DNA of 64,000 nucleotides from positions 30,073-94,072 of the forward strand of contig SBEG01000015.1 of the NCBI GenBank assembly GCA_009668975.1. The letters run 5' to 3'. The number at the start of each line of letters is the position of its first letter. The stretch's first letter is position 1. Below, piece by piece: positions 63,923 to 64,000 of this stretch. The notes below the pieces were generated by a model. The model made no database searches, was not told the origin of the DNA, and saw only the letters and a list, made by a program, of their open reading frames with translations. The translations under genes and the position numbers were made by a program. The stretch comes from Deltaproteobacteria bacterium. GTDB taxonomy: Bacteria > Desulfobacterota > Desulfuromonadia > Geobacterales > Geobacteraceae.

Positions 63923-63929
63923 TAATATC

Positions 63930-64000
<71 letters not shown>

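Overview
The window reads as a chromosomal segment of a Geobacter-like Desulfuromonadales bacterium. This is inferred from a hopanoid cluster (shc, hpnA, hpnH, hpnI, hpnN), an Mla lipid-transport operon with its own TolC-type gene, korDABC, a GEMM-I cyclic-dinucleotide riboswitch and a MucR-type regulator lying together. No database search was possible, so species is open. Most of it is ordinary housekeeping and envelope gene content. The accessory part is the left end.

1-2616 is a decaying chromosomal integron. A tyrosine recombinase gene of the IntI type (2276-2616, +) keeps its N-terminal tip and its C-terminal catalytic segment but has lost the middle and is out of frame. Leading away from its 5' end, five small genes on the minus strand are separated by attC-like sites (331-402, 751-822, 1175-1233, plus a half site at about 1630). 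Next to the half site sit four copies of an 18-bp near-palindrome.

2683-8560: ettA and lgt, then a partner-switching regulatory operon (kinase-like APH/AAA protein, PP2C phosphatase, STAS antagonist, RsbW-type kinase). 8963-18543: a TPR lipoprotein coupled to a peptide-type ABC binding protein and two permeases without ATPases, an M48 protease lipoprotein, a DUF815 ATPase, a cupin and an ROK sugar kinase. 18544-27753: a small HTH-like protein, a hybrid histidine kinase with an eroded ATP-binding domain behind a GEMM-I riboswitch and terminator, a TPR-retropepsin protein, an old-yellow-enzyme/DUF1653 pair, a PilZ protein, a CDP-alcohol phosphatidyltransferase, an SDR, MscL with a zinc ribbon and a lipoprotein.

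28031-43448 is a lipid block. On the minus strand hpnN-mnmM-hpnI run into mlaEFD-tolC-mlaC; divergently on the plus strand are shc-hpnA-dxs-hpnH. Together these supply isoprenoid precursor (Dxs), cyclise squalene (Shc), extend the hopane side chain (HpnH), decorate it (HpnI) and move hopanoids and phospholipids between membranes (HpnN, Mla).

43570-64000: nth, a PHP phosphoesterase, an EF-G2/SPOR/HEAT-like/MglA operon, nadC-birA-coaX, tRNA-Glu and tRNA-Gln, korDABC (2-oxoacid:ferredoxin oxidoreductase), mucR, the ftsE-ftsX-envC-ctpA cell-division operon, a polyprenol-phosphate sugar transferase with a small membrane protein, and a tRNA-Asp cut by the window edge. Several intergenic inverted-repeat elements are scattered through the window.
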